A stretch of DNA of 64,000 bases. Source: an uncultured Prevotellaceae bacterium. GTDB lineage: Bacteria > Bacteroidota > Bacteroidia > Bacteroidales > Bacteroidaceae. Below are positions 26,585 through 34,260 of the stretch, piece by piece; position 1 is the stretch's first letter, and the number at the start of each line of letters is the position of its first letter. Under the pieces are notes generated by a model. It searched no databases and was not told the origin of the DNA. It worked only from the letters and a program-made list of their open reading frames with translations. The position numbers were made by a program, and so were the translations under genes. The stretch covers positions 62,001-126,000 of the forward strand of contig CADADN010000006.1 in NCBI GenBank assembly GCA_902786665.1, given 5' to 3'.

Positions 26585-27703
26585 ATGAACATTTGCATTG
26601 TAGGTGGAGGCCACATAGGCACGACCCTGACTTGTTACATCAAACATACCCATCCCGAGTTTCATGTGTCATTGTTTACTCGCAGGCCTGAGAAATTTGC
26701 GAGTCAAATCACATGCAACGACATAGAGCAGCAAATCTCATATACGGTCTCTCCTGATATCATCAGCAGCCAGGCCGACATTGCCGCCCATGACGCAGAC
26801 ATCGTTTTCATTGCATTGCCCCATTTTGCCGTTGAGAAAGCCTTCAAGGACATTGCACCACATGTAGGAAAGAATTGCCTGGTTGGAGTCTTGCCTGGCG
26901 GAGGTGGCTGTGAATTCTTTTTCCGTCATTATTTCGATGATGACAAGACGCTGTTTGGATTCCAGAGGGTGCCATTCACGGCAAAACTGAAAGAGTATGG
27001 GAAAGAGACGAATCTCAAGAGTTGGAAACCATTCAGTGTCGTCGGCACCTTGCAAAGCAAAAGAATCAATGACGTTTGTCGAAGAATCGAGGAATGTGGA
27101 TTGAAGACTAAAGTGGCAACCAACTATCTGGAAGTGGCACTGACACCCACCAACCCCATCCTTCATACTTCAAGGACGTATGAATTGTTTAGGAATCACG
27201 ACAGGCAGCATCCTTTCCCCACCCGCTTCAAATTCTATGTGGGATGGACCGACTTCACATCCGAAGTCATGACTTCAATGGACAAGGAACTTCATTCCTT
27301 GCTTGACGCCATCACCGAAATGGATACCTCCGCCATTCGTCCGCTCTCGGAACATTACGAATCACCGACCATCGAGGCCATGACCAAGAAAATCAACAGC
27401 ATCGCCACTTTCCAATCCGTATACGCCCCGTTGAAAGAAATGGATGGCGCTTGGTATGCAGACACCACAACCAGGATGTTCACGGAAGATTTCCCATGGG
27501 GATTGGCCGTCATCCGCTCATATTTCGACTATTTCGACATCGAGGCTCCCACCATGGACATGGTGCTTTCCTGGTATGCTGATTACATGGGACTGGATTG
27601 GTTTGAGGATGGGAAGTTCGTCGGAAAGGGATTGAAAGGTACCGGCGCCATACAGAATTATGGCATCAAGAACAAGGAGGAACTGCTTGCGGTTTATCAG
27701 TAG
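26585..27703 (+). CDS. NAD/NADP octopine/nopaline dehydrogenase family protein
   Basis: The protein is 372 residues from ATG 26585 (MNICIVGGGHIGTTLTCYIK); the longer frame adds 13 poorly coding residues. The N-terminal Rossmann fold has GGGHIG; a middle segment is DIVFIALPHFAVEKAF. The C-terminal domain contains LTPTNPILHTSRTYELF, where the His in the NPxxH block corresponds to the catalytic His of opine dehydrogenases. Such enzymes reductively condense an amino acid with a 2-oxo acid, or reduce 2-dehydropantoate-like acids. Substrate here is unknown. It is isolated between a promoter and converging genes, so it is probably monocistronic. Confidence 0.85.
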   Translation: MNICIVGGGHIGTTLTCYIKHTHPEFHVSLFTRRPEKFASQITCNDIEQQISYTVSPDIISSQADIAAHDADIVFIALPHFAVEKAFKDIAPHVGKNCLVGVLPGGGGCEFFFRHYFDDDKTLFGFQRVPFTAKLKEYGKETNLKSWKPFSVVGTLQSKRINDVCRRIEECGLKTKVATNYLEVALTPTNPILHTSRTYELFRNHDRQHPFPTRFKFYVGWTDFTSEVMTSMDKELHSLLDAITEMDTSAIRPLSEHYESPTIEAMTKKINSIATFQSVYAPLKEMDGAWYADTTTRMFTEDFPWGLAVIRSYFDYFDIEAPTMDMVLSWYADYMGLDWFEDGKFVGKGLKGTGAIQNYGIKNKEELLAVYQ

Positions 27704-27824
27704 CAAAGCGGAAGTGTTTTTCCGTGCTGTGGCCACCCTTTTGAATACACCTCCCGAGGTACACTTTTTAGACAAATCACTATCGCTCGGCAAAGTACAA
27801 ACGATACGCCATAAGCATTAGGTA

Positions 27825-27851
27825 GAAAAAAGGAGCGGTGTTGCCGCTCCT
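27825..27851 (-). terminator. Intrinsic terminator of the Rpn-type nuclease gene
   Basis: Read on the - strand: stem AGGAGCGG/CCGCTCCT (27851-27844 with 27838-27831), 5-nt loop, then a run of T. It lies 27 bp past the stop codon. Confidence 0.88.
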
Positions 27852-27877
27852 AATTTATGCTGTTGTGAATGGAAGAA

Positions 27878-28774
27878 TCAACAGAGTTTGCTGATTTCTT
27901 CGAGAGAGAGTCCTGTGACTTGGTGCACGATGTTGATGTCGGTGCCCAAAGCGAGAAGATTTTTGGCAACTTCAACTTTTTCTTCTTCCCTTCCTTCTGC
28001 TTTTCCCTTTGCAATGCCTTCTTCAAGCCCTTCTGCCCTTCCTTCTGCTTTTCCCTTTGCAATGCCTTCTTCAAGCCCTTCTGCCCTTCCTTCTGCTTTT
28101 CCTTTGACGAAGCCTTTTCGAATACCTTTTTGTTCCGCCGAGTTGACCACGTTGAAGAGGTCGCGATATACCTTGAGGCTCTCTTCGTAGTCGAAAAGTT
28201 CGTTTTTGGAGAACCTTGCTATCTCTGCCTGTTCGAAAAGCCGTGTAAACACCCGTTCCTGGAGGGCGGCGGGACGCTCCATCAGCTTTGACAGGTTGCG
28301 GAGCACATAGAGCCATTTGTCCATCATGGTCTCAAGCTGGTCCTCTGTCTTGTTGAACTTCGGCATTTCGAGATAGACGAAGGTGAGCTTGTCGTAGAAC
28401 ACGTGCTTGTCCTCCACGTCCATCAGCTTCACCTCGTGGTGCATGCAGTCGGGGGCGTATTCGTCATCGGGGAATACGAAGTCGAGGATGCCCACGGTAA
28501 CGCTTCTGTCCTTGAAATAGTCCTGCTCGGCCTTCTGCATCTCGACGATGAAGTACTCTCCTGCGGTGTTCTGGCAGTACACGTCGAAGACGGCTTTCCT
28601 GTCCATAATGCCGCTTCCCAGTTGTTCGGTGTTGCGGTATCTGATGTCAGTGATTTCCTCTTGGTTGTGCAAGAGTGAATTGAGGAAGCTGATGAGCAGC
28701 TCCTTGTTCATCTCAGTGCCGAAGAGTCTTTTGAACCCGAAGTCGGTGAAGGGGTTGATGTATCTTCCTCCCAT
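27878..28774 (-). CDS. Rpn family recombination-promoting nuclease / PD-(D/E)XK nuclease transposase-like
   Basis: The protein is 298 residues from ATG 28774; a TTG six codons upstream lies inside the -7 box and is rejected. The start MGGRYINPFTDFGFKRLFG is the family hallmark, followed by NKELLISFLNSLL. The PD-(D/E)XK nuclease core continues with KAVFDVYCQNTAGEYFIVEM and QKAEQDYFKDRSV (Asp, Glu-x-Gln/Lys). The C-terminal ~65 residues are low complexity: KGKAEGRAEGLEEGIA repeats, encoded by a 48-bp tandem repeat. In E. coli, RpnA-type proteins promote RecA-independent recombination. Single copy here with its own promoter and terminator; no inverted ends were seen, so mobility is doubtful. Confidence 0.88.
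   Translation of the reverse strand: MGGRYINPFTDFGFKRLFGTEMNKELLISFLNSLLHNQEEITDIRYRNTEQLGSGIMDRKAVFDVYCQNTAGEYFIVEMQKAEQDYFKDRSVTVGILDFVFPDDEYAPDCMHHEVKLMDVEDKHVFYDKLTFVYLEMPKFNKTEDQLETMMDKWLYVLRNLSKLMERPAALQERVFTRLFEQAEIARFSKNELFDYEESLKVYRDLFNVVNSAEQKGIRKGFVKGKAEGRAEGLEEGIAKGKAEGRAEGLEEGIAKGKAEGREEEKVEVAKNLLALGTDINIVHQVTGLSLEEISKLC
27988..28102. repeat. 48-bp in-frame tandem repeat inside the nuclease gene
   Basis: Two exact or near-exact 48-bp copies start at 27988 and 28036, and a partial third starts at 28084. Each adds 16 residues (KGKAEGRAEGLEEGIA) to the C-terminal tail, so copy-number change keeps the frame. Confidence 0.92.
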
Positions 28775-28792
28775 GGTCTTTCTTATTTTCTG

Positions 28793-28824
28793 CAAAGTTA
28801 ATGAAAAGGATTGGCAATTGCAAA
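28793..28824 (-). promoter_or_regulatory. Promoter of the Rpn-type nuclease gene
   Basis: Read on the - strand: TTTG (28824-28821), 20-bp spacer, TAACTTTG (28800-28793), 18 bp before ATG 28774, giving a very short leader. The remaining ~290 bp up to the divergent promoter at 29114 are AT-rich and hold nothing I can identify. Confidence 0.85.
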
Positions 28825-29113
28825 TTTTGCGAGGAATGTTTTAGTTTGGTTTTTGATATGTAGGATTCTCCACCTTTTCACATATTGTTCATTTGCTTCT
28901 TTTATTTCACCGAACCTCCAAGCAAATCAAGTTTTCTTTTCATATCAAAGTGTCTAATGGTTACAAACATAATAGATTGTTTTTGGTAAAACTTCAACTC
29001 CGCAAAGATCAACAAAGAAATCGAATAAATGTTCTTTCACCATTATGATTATCGCATGTATCCGTAGGGCGGCCTATCCCGGTGAATACCGAAAAAGTAT
29101 TTTTCGGCCATTA

Positions 29114-29145
29114 TTTGGAAGTTTGAAAACTATTCCATATCTTTG
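29114..29145 (+). promoter_or_regulatory. Promoter of the FISUMP-domain protein gene
   Basis: TTTG (29114-29117), 20-bp spacer, TATCTTTG (29138-29145), 27 bp ahead of ATG 29173. Confidence 0.87.
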
Positions 29146-29172
29146 CAAAATGTAAACCAAACAGATGCACTT

Positions 29173-30795
29173 ATGAAAAAACTCGTAACATTTATCGCAT
29201 TCGCGCTCGTGATATTCACGGCCAATGCACAGTCCAACTTGAGTGGCGATATGAACCAAGATGGAGACAAAAACATCACCGACGTGGTGTTGTTAGTAGA
29301 TGAAATCCTACATGGAGCGAACCCCCACGCCTACCTCACCTGCCCCGACAATCGCCACCCGCATATGATCGACCTCGGACTGCCCTCTGGCACGAAGTGG
29401 GCGTGCTGCAACGTGGGAGCCAGTTCACCAGGGGGCTTCGGCAGCTACTATGCCTGGGGCGAGACCAAAGAGAAAGATGTTTATAACGAAGCCACATATC
29501 AATATTGCTCCGGGACAGATAGCAACGGAGATGGTCGATATGATTATGAAGATATAGCAGAAGCTGTGTATCAGTTTTTAGGCAGTGACATTGCCGGCAC
29601 TTATTACGACGTAGCCCATATGAAGTGGGGCGGCTGCTGGGTGATGCCGACGAATGACCAGATCAAAGAGTTGATTAACAACTGCACCAGCCAATGGACA
29701 ACGATGAATGGAATCAACGGATTGCTTTTCACCAGTCCGAATGGCGGGGCCATTTTCTTACCTGCAGCTGGCGGCTATTTCGACGAGGGCGTCTCCGAGA
29801 TTGGCACCTGGGGATATTATTATTCGTCAACTCAGCATACTTCCTTCCCGGAATCTGTTTACGCCCTCAGTTTCAACTCTTTCAATGTGCTATCAGACCT
29901 AAACGGATCGGCATGGGGCAAGATGGGTGGCTTTAACATACGCCCGGTTTATGTGGAAAGCACCCAAAAAAGTCTTTCATTATCGACGAATAGTGTGGAG
30001 ATATACGCAGGTGAGACAGCAACCGTGGATATCACATCGGGCAGCGGCACCTATGTCGTCGGCAGTACCGACAACGATGTGGCCAAGGCATCGTTGTCGG
30101 GTTCCACCATTACCATCCGTGGCTTCTCTGCCGGGTCGGTAGTGGTAACTGTGGTTGACCCGGCCTTTGGCAGTCCGCAACTCATCAGTGTAACCGTGAA
30201 AGGACCGAAAGTTTACCTTTCCTGCCCCGATGACAACCACCCGCACATGATCGACCTCGGGTTGCCCTCCGGCACGAAGTGGGCGTGCTGCAACGTGGGT
30301 GCAGACATCCCGGAGGCATCTGGAGGATATTACGCCTGGGGTGAGACAGAAGAAAAGTCCACTTACAACTGGAGCACCTACACCCTTTGCAATGGTACGT
30401 GGCGCACCTGTCAGGACATCGGTAGCGATATTGCCGGCACGCAATATGATGTGGCACATGTGAAATGGGGTGAATCCTGGGCTATTCCCAGTTATGAACA
30501 ATTACATGAATTGTTTGACAATTGTCACTTCACAAAATTTGTAATGTATGGTGTCGTAGGTATTCAATTCACCGGACCGAACGGCAACACCGTGTACATG
30601 CCAGCGACGGGCTACCGAGTAGGCGAAGAACTCAAAGAAGCTGACAGCGAAGGGGATTATTGGACCTCTACACGGCATCAATCGTCGGTATCCCAGGCCT
30701 GCTACTACAGAATACATTCCTACTCCAGTGTCGGAAGTGGCAATACTGGCGATCGCTGCGACGGACTAATGATTCGCCCGGTATGGGTACCATAA
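29173..30795 (+). CDS. Secreted protein with N-terminal dockerin-like motif, two FISUMP-type modules and an Ig-like domain
   Basis: The protein is 540 residues from ATG 29173. The signal peptide is KKLVTFIAFALVIFTANAQ. Directly after it is a dockerin-type calcium motif, GDMNQDGDKNITDVVLLVDE. Module 1 starts HPHMIDLGLPSGTKWACCNV (~res 50) and runs to NIRPVYVES. A Big_2-like Ig domain follows (LSLSTNSVEIYAGETATVDI to VTVKGP). Module 2 repeats HPHMIDLGLPSGTKWACCNV (~res 355) and ends MIRPVWVP. The modules match the Fibrobacter succinogenes major paralogous (FISUMP) domain. The two modules are near identical at their first 20 residues but diverge later. Function is unknown; surface or cell-wall exposure is inferred. 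Confidence 0.82.
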   Translation: MKKLVTFIAFALVIFTANAQSNLSGDMNQDGDKNITDVVLLVDEILHGANPHAYLTCPDNRHPHMIDLGLPSGTKWACCNVGASSPGGFGSYYAWGETKEKDVYNEATYQYCSGTDSNGDGRYDYEDIAEAVYQFLGSDIAGTYYDVAHMKWGGCWVMPTNDQIKELINNCTSQWTTMNGINGLLFTSPNGGAIFLPAAGGYFDEGVSEIGTWGYYYSSTQHTSFPESVYALSFNSFNVLSDLNGSAWGKMGGFNIRPVYVESTQKSLSLSTNSVEIYAGETATVDITSGSGTYVVGSTDNDVAKASLSGSTITIRGFSAGSVVVTVVDPAFGSPQLISVTVKGPKVYLSCPDDNHPHMIDLGLPSGTKWACCNVGADIPEASGGYYAWGETEEKSTYNWSTYTLCNGTWRTCQDIGSDIAGTQYDVAHVKWGESWAIPSYEQLHELFDNCHFTKFVMYGVVGIQFTGPNGNTVYMPATGYRVGEELKEADSEGDYWTSTRHQSSVSQACYYRIHSYSSVGSGNTGDRCDGLMIRPVWVP

Positions 30796-30832
30796 ATACC
30801 GCACAACACCGCACAACACCGCACATGCATAC

Positions 30833-30858
30833 AGCCCACCTCACCAGGTGGGCTTTTC
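30833..30858 (+). terminator. Intrinsic terminator after the FISUMP gene
   Basis: Stem AGCCCACCT/AGGTGGGCT (30833-30841 with 30846-30854) with a CACC loop is followed by TTT. It is preceded by three ACCGCACAAC decamers (~30799-30825). Confidence 0.85.
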
Positions 30859-31036
30859 ATTGCCCCATCCCGCAACCCAAGCAATGATGTTGACAAACTC
30901 ATTCCAACCATACCAACCTCTCATAAGCGACAAAGAAAATGGAACCCTGTTTCTGAAGTGTCGTTTTACTCATACAAATAAAAAGGCAACTCATACATTC
31001 ATCGGGAAAAGTCGATGGTTTTAAAAAACAGAATGG

Positions 31037-31044
31037 TATCTTTG
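31037..31044 (+). promoter_or_regulatory. -7 box before the M23 peptidase gene
   Basis: TATCTTTG lies only 7 bp ahead of ATG 31052, implying an almost leaderless mRNA if the start is right. The -33 region (TGGTTTT) is weak. Confidence 0.6.
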
Positions 31045-31051
31045 CATTGTT

Positions 31052-31564
31052 ATGAGAAAGAATCGTAGAAAATGGATGAAAAGAATCGTTGGGGGGATTG
31101 TTGTTCTTATTGCTTTGAACATGTTGCTGCCCTCCAATATTCAAAACCCGGTGGAGGGATGTGGAAAGACGAGTTATAATCCTCAGTCGTTCTGGCATCC
31201 GTGGGGCGACCACAACCATCGCGGTGTTGACATCTTCGCACCAAAAGGAACAGCAGTCCATCCTTCCGTTGGTGGGATTGTAGTGGCCGCCATGCACACC
31301 AATGGAGCTGGTGGCAACATCGTCTTGGTGTTCAGTTCCAAGATGCGCTTCCACTATTACGCCCACATGAATGAGATTGACACCCATGTGGGTGCCATCG
31401 TCACAAAAAAGTCCGTCATCGGCAAGGTCGGTGACACAGGCAATGCTGCAGGAAAGTCCCCTCACTTGCATTACAGCATCCCCTCCATCATCCCGCAAGG
31501 TGACTGGCGATGGGACTCGAAGTACTGCCTCTTCTTTATCAATCCGATTAAGGAATTGGAATAA
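31052..31564 (+). CDS. M23 family (LytM-type) peptidase
   Basis: A 170-residue protein with an N-terminal membrane anchor (RIVGGIVVLIALNMLLPS). The zinc site is complete: the first motif is NHRGVDIFAPKGT (H-x3-D), then FHYYAHMNEI, and the third motif is SPHLHYSI (H-x-H). The fold runs to the C-terminus, so it is a minimal LytM domain without coiled coil or LysM. It is expected to cut peptidoglycan cross-links or act as an endopeptidase in the periplasm. A duplicated ATG (31052 and 31076, MKRIVGG) leaves the exact start open. Likely monocistronic. Confidence 0.9.
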   Translation: MRKNRRKWMKRIVGGIVVLIALNMLLPSNIQNPVEGCGKTSYNPQSFWHPWGDHNHRGVDIFAPKGTAVHPSVGGIVVAAMHTNGAGGNIVLVFSSKMRFHYYAHMNEIDTHVGAIVTKKSVIGKVGDTGNAAGKSPHLHYSIPSIIPQGDWRWDSKYCLFFINPIKELE

Positions 31565-31688
31565 CCAGGCACTGTGGGGGGCTCGACCAAGAAGCCATGG
31601 CTCCAGTGAACATTTGGCGACATGCTAAAATGACATCACTCTTGCCACAAGATGACATTATCTTTGCAGTGTGAAAACAGCATATGAT

Positions 31689-31829
31689 ATGAAAATCATA
31701 AACAAGGCCGAACCTACCTACTGTGACAGAAAATGTGACGCTCGATGTGACGCTCGGTGTGACGCTTGGTGTGACGCTTGGTGTGACGCTTGGTGTGACG
31801 TTTTCTTATATCCAAAAAAACCACTTTAA
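31689..31829 (+). CDS. Possible small Cys-Asp-Ala-Trp repeat peptide (46 aa)
   Basis: ATG 31689 opens a 46-codon frame. The N-terminus MKIINKAEPTY is followed by seven tetrads: CDRK, CDAR, CDAR, CDAW, CDAW, CDAW, CDVF, then LYPKKPL and TAA. A -7-like TATCTTTG sits at 31659-31666, about 23 bp upstream, with a poor -33. The tetrads come from a 12-bp DNA repeat, so any frame would be repetitive; that argues caution. In favour are the unique N-terminus, the promoter-like box and a natural stop. It resembles no family I know. Metal binding through seven regularly spaced Cys is a guess. Confidence 0.35.
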   Translation: MKIINKAEPTYCDRKCDARCDARCDAWCDAWCDAWCDVFLYPKKPL

Positions 31830-31932
31830 CATTTTGTTATTCAGACAGATGCAAGTTTTGCAATTTGAAGGGTGTGACGGCTTGTGTGACGCTTGGTGTG
31901 ACGCTTGGTGTGACGCTTGGTGTGACAAGGAA
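31727..31932. repeat. Two clusters of the 12-bp repeat TGTGACGCTTGG
   Basis: Cluster 1 (31733-31800) has about six units, degenerate at its 5' end. Cluster 2 (~31875-31926) has about four units. They are separated by ~75 AT-rich bases including an ATG at 31849. Cluster 2 spells CDGL-CDAW-CDAW-CDAW-CDKE in the frame of that ATG and then runs into Lys/Asn-rich sequence. The gap from 31565 to 32279 holds this, a purine-rich A/G tract (31927-32010) and the hut promoter. Confidence 0.9.
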
Positions 31933-32076
31933 AAGAAGAAAAACAAAAGAAAGAAGAAAAACCCCCTGCACCCCCTAAAGAAGAAAAAAAACAAAAAAAA
32001 GAAAATAACACTCACACAACGTGCATGCATGCGAGAAAAATCACCCGTGTTTCGACAAAAAAACACCTCGAATTAT

Positions 32077-32107
32077 TTTGCACTTCGCTCGGTTTACACT
32101 AAATTTG
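32077..32107 (+). promoter_or_regulatory. Promoter of the histidine-utilisation operon
   Basis: TTTG (32077-32080), 19-bp spacer, TAAATTTG (32100-32107). The leader to ftcD ATG 32279 is about 165 bp and contains no obvious operator palindrome. Confidence 0.82.
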
Positions 32108-32278
32108 CAACCGAAAGACACCACAGGAAGAGGGTTGGTGCAGAAACTGCAACAGACAGCCGCTTCCACAACCATTTGATTAAGCGAGTGCAGAAGAGCT
32201 TGCTCATTATGCCGAGCATGAAAATAGTCGGATGAAATCCAACCATTTGACATGAAATCCAACCTTAAAAGACGATAT

Positions 32279-33976
32279 ATGGAAAGACGAATCGTAGAGT
32301 GCGTCCCCAATTTCAGCGAAGGACGCAACGAAGAGACCATCAAACAGATTGCTGCCGAGATATCTGGCACGCCCGGTGTCACATTGCTCAACGTCGACCC
32401 CGGCGAGGCCACCAACCGCACGGTTATCACCTTCGTCGGTGAGCCGGAAGCCGTGGTGGAGGCCGCCTTCAGGGCGGTAAGGAAGGCAGGAGAGTTGATT
32501 GACATGCGGCAGCACCATGGCGCACATCCACGTATTGGAGCCACCGACGTGCTACCATTGATTCCCGTCAGTGGCATCACCCTCGAAGAGTGTGCGGCTT
32601 TGTCACGCGACCTGGCACGGCGCATCGCCGACGAACTACGCATCCCCTGCTACTGCTACGAGGCAGCCGCCTTCACAGAGCGACGCCGCAACCTCGCCGT
32701 CTGCCGCGCAGGAGAATACGAAGGCATACCCAAGAAACTGTCCACGCCGGGTGAAGAGCCCGACTTCGGCAGCCGTCCGATGGACGACGACATCGCACGC
32801 ACCGGATGCACCGTCGTTGGAGCACGTGACTTCCTCATCGCTGTCAATTTCAACCTCAACACCACGTCCACCCGCCGCGCCAACGCCATCGCCTTCGACG
32901 TGAGGGAGAAAGGGCGTCCTCGCCGAGAAGGCAACCCCATCACCGGCACGCCGATGAAGGATGCCGACGGCAACACCATCATGATTCCCGGCACGTTGAA
33001 GAAGACGAAGGCCATCGGGTGGTTCATCGACGAATACGGAATCGCTCAAGTGTCGATGAACATCACCGACATCAACACCACGCCGCTCCACAAAGCCTTC
33101 GACGAAGTGTGCCGCTGCGCACAACTGCGTGGCATACGCGTCACTGGCACCGAGATTGTAGGACTGGTGCCCAAGCGAGCCCTTGTCGAAGCAGGCAAGT
33201 ATTTCCTGGAGAAGCAGCACCGCTCCACCGGCATCCCCGAACGCGACATCATCGACATCGCCATCCATTCCATGGGACTGTCAGACCTGCGTCCTTTCAA
33301 CCCCCGCGAGAAGGTCATAGAATACCTGTTGGAGGATGAGGACAAGAAAAAACGCCTGGCAGACCTCTCCGTCACCGCATTCGCCGAGGAGACATCCCGT
33401 GAGTCGCCAGCCCCGGGAGGGGGCACCATCTCCGCCTACATGGGTGCGTTGGGCGCCGCACTGGGCACGATGGTCGCCAACCTGTCCTCCCACAAGGCCG
33501 GATGGGACGAGCGTTGGGAGGAATTCAGTCGCCAAGCCGACGAAGGGCAGCAACTGATGGCCGAACTGCTCCATCTCGTCGACGAAGACACCGACGCCTT
33601 CAACCAGATCATGGCTGCCTTCGGAATGCCCAAGGGTACGGAGGAGGAACGCACCGCCCGTTCGGCTGCCATCCAAGCCGCCACGCTCCATGCCGCAGAG
33701 GTGCCCCTCCGCACGATGAAGGCTGCCTTGCGCGTCCTTCCCCTCTGCGAACGGATGGCTCGCGACGGCAACCCCAACAGCATCTCCGATGCCGGCGTAG
33801 GTGCCTTGGCAGCCCGTTCCGCCGTCCTGGGAGCGGGACTTAACGTATGCATCAACGCCTCCTCGCTGAAAGACCGCACCAAGGCCGACATGTTGAAGGC
33901 CGAGGCAGAGCGACTCATGGCAGAAGCCGAGAAGCAGGAGAAAGCCATCCTCGAACTGGTCAAGAATGGCATGTAG
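32279..33976 (+). CDS. ftcD: Bifunctional glutamate formimidoyltransferase / formimidotetrahydrofolate cyclodeaminase
   Basis: The protein is 565 residues from ATG 32279 (MERRIVECVPNFSEGR), the standard N-terminus; a nine-codon-longer start at 32252 is less likely. Formiminotransferase domain ~1-325: VECVPNFSEG, DMRQHHGAHPRIGATDVLPL (catalytic His region) and ITGTPMKDADGN. Cyclodeaminase domain ~345-565: SPAPGGGTISAYMGALGAAL and ISDAGVGALAARSAVLGAGL. It transfers the formimino group of N-formiminoglutamate to tetrahydrofolate and deaminates the product to methenyl-THF. This fused arrangement replaces separate ftcD and fchA genes. It is first in the hut operon. Confidence 0.96.
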   Translation: MERRIVECVPNFSEGRNEETIKQIAAEISGTPGVTLLNVDPGEATNRTVITFVGEPEAVVEAAFRAVRKAGELIDMRQHHGAHPRIGATDVLPLIPVSGITLEECAALSRDLARRIADELRIPCYCYEAAAFTERRRNLAVCRAGEYEGIPKKLSTPGEEPDFGSRPMDDDIARTGCTVVGARDFLIAVNFNLNTTSTRRANAIAFDVREKGRPRREGNPITGTPMKDADGNTIMIPGTLKKTKAIGWFIDEYGIAQVSMNITDINTTPLHKAFDEVCRCAQLRGIRVTGTEIVGLVPKRALVEAGKYFLEKQHRSTGIPERDIIDIAIHSMGLSDLRPFNPREKVIEYLLEDEDKKKRLADLSVTAFAEETSRESPAPGGGTISAYMGALGAALGTMVANLSSHKAGWDERWEEFSRQADEGQQLMAELLHLVDEDTDAFNQIMAAFGMPKGTEEERTARSAAIQAATLHAAEVPLRTMKAALRVLPLCERMARDGNPNSISDAGVGALAARSAVLGAGLNVCINASSLKDRTKADMLKAEAERLMAEAEKQEKAILELVKNGM

Positions 33977-33987
33977 AATCATATATT

Positions 33988-34260
33988 CCGAATTAGAGAA
34001 TTGAAGAATTATTCGTTCAAGACTCGTTGGATGGCAATTCTCTAATTCTCTAATTCGTGATAAAGAAAAACTTGAAAACTTGACAGAAAAATCTAATCAT
34101 ACGCAAATACACGACTATGACGACAAATCCCGAATTAGAGAATTGAAGAATCATTCGTTCAAGACTCGTTGGATGGCAATTCTCTAATTCGTGATAAAGA
34201 AAAACTTGAAAACTTGACAGAAAAATCTAATCATACGCAAATACACGACTATGACAACAA
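33988..34260. repeat. Tandem duplication (~130 bp) of the hutU leader including its start codon
   Basis: Copy 1 is 33988-34126 and copy 2 is 34129-34256. Both run from CCGAATTAGAGAATTGAAG through TTCGTTCAAGACTCGTTGG and AAAAACTTGAAAACTTGAC to ACACGACTATGAC(G/A)ACAA. Copy 1 carries an extra ATTCTCTA. Each copy has an inverted repeat GAATTAGAGAATTG / CAATTCTCTAATTC that can form a stem. The ATG of copy 1 (34116) opens a short frame that ends quickly (MTTNPELEN), so only copy 2's ATG (34251) leads into hutU. Confidence 0.93.

Noticed and set aside
27704-27830. Possible gene remnant after the opine dehydrogenase-like gene
   Set aside because: Short conceptual frames here show no recognisable domain and the stretch is only ~125 bp.
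31723-32235. 170-codon frame through the 12-bp repeat and A/G tract
   Set aside because: It begins at a repeat unit, continues into Lys/Asn low complexity and overlaps the hut promoter; not a convincing gene as a whole.
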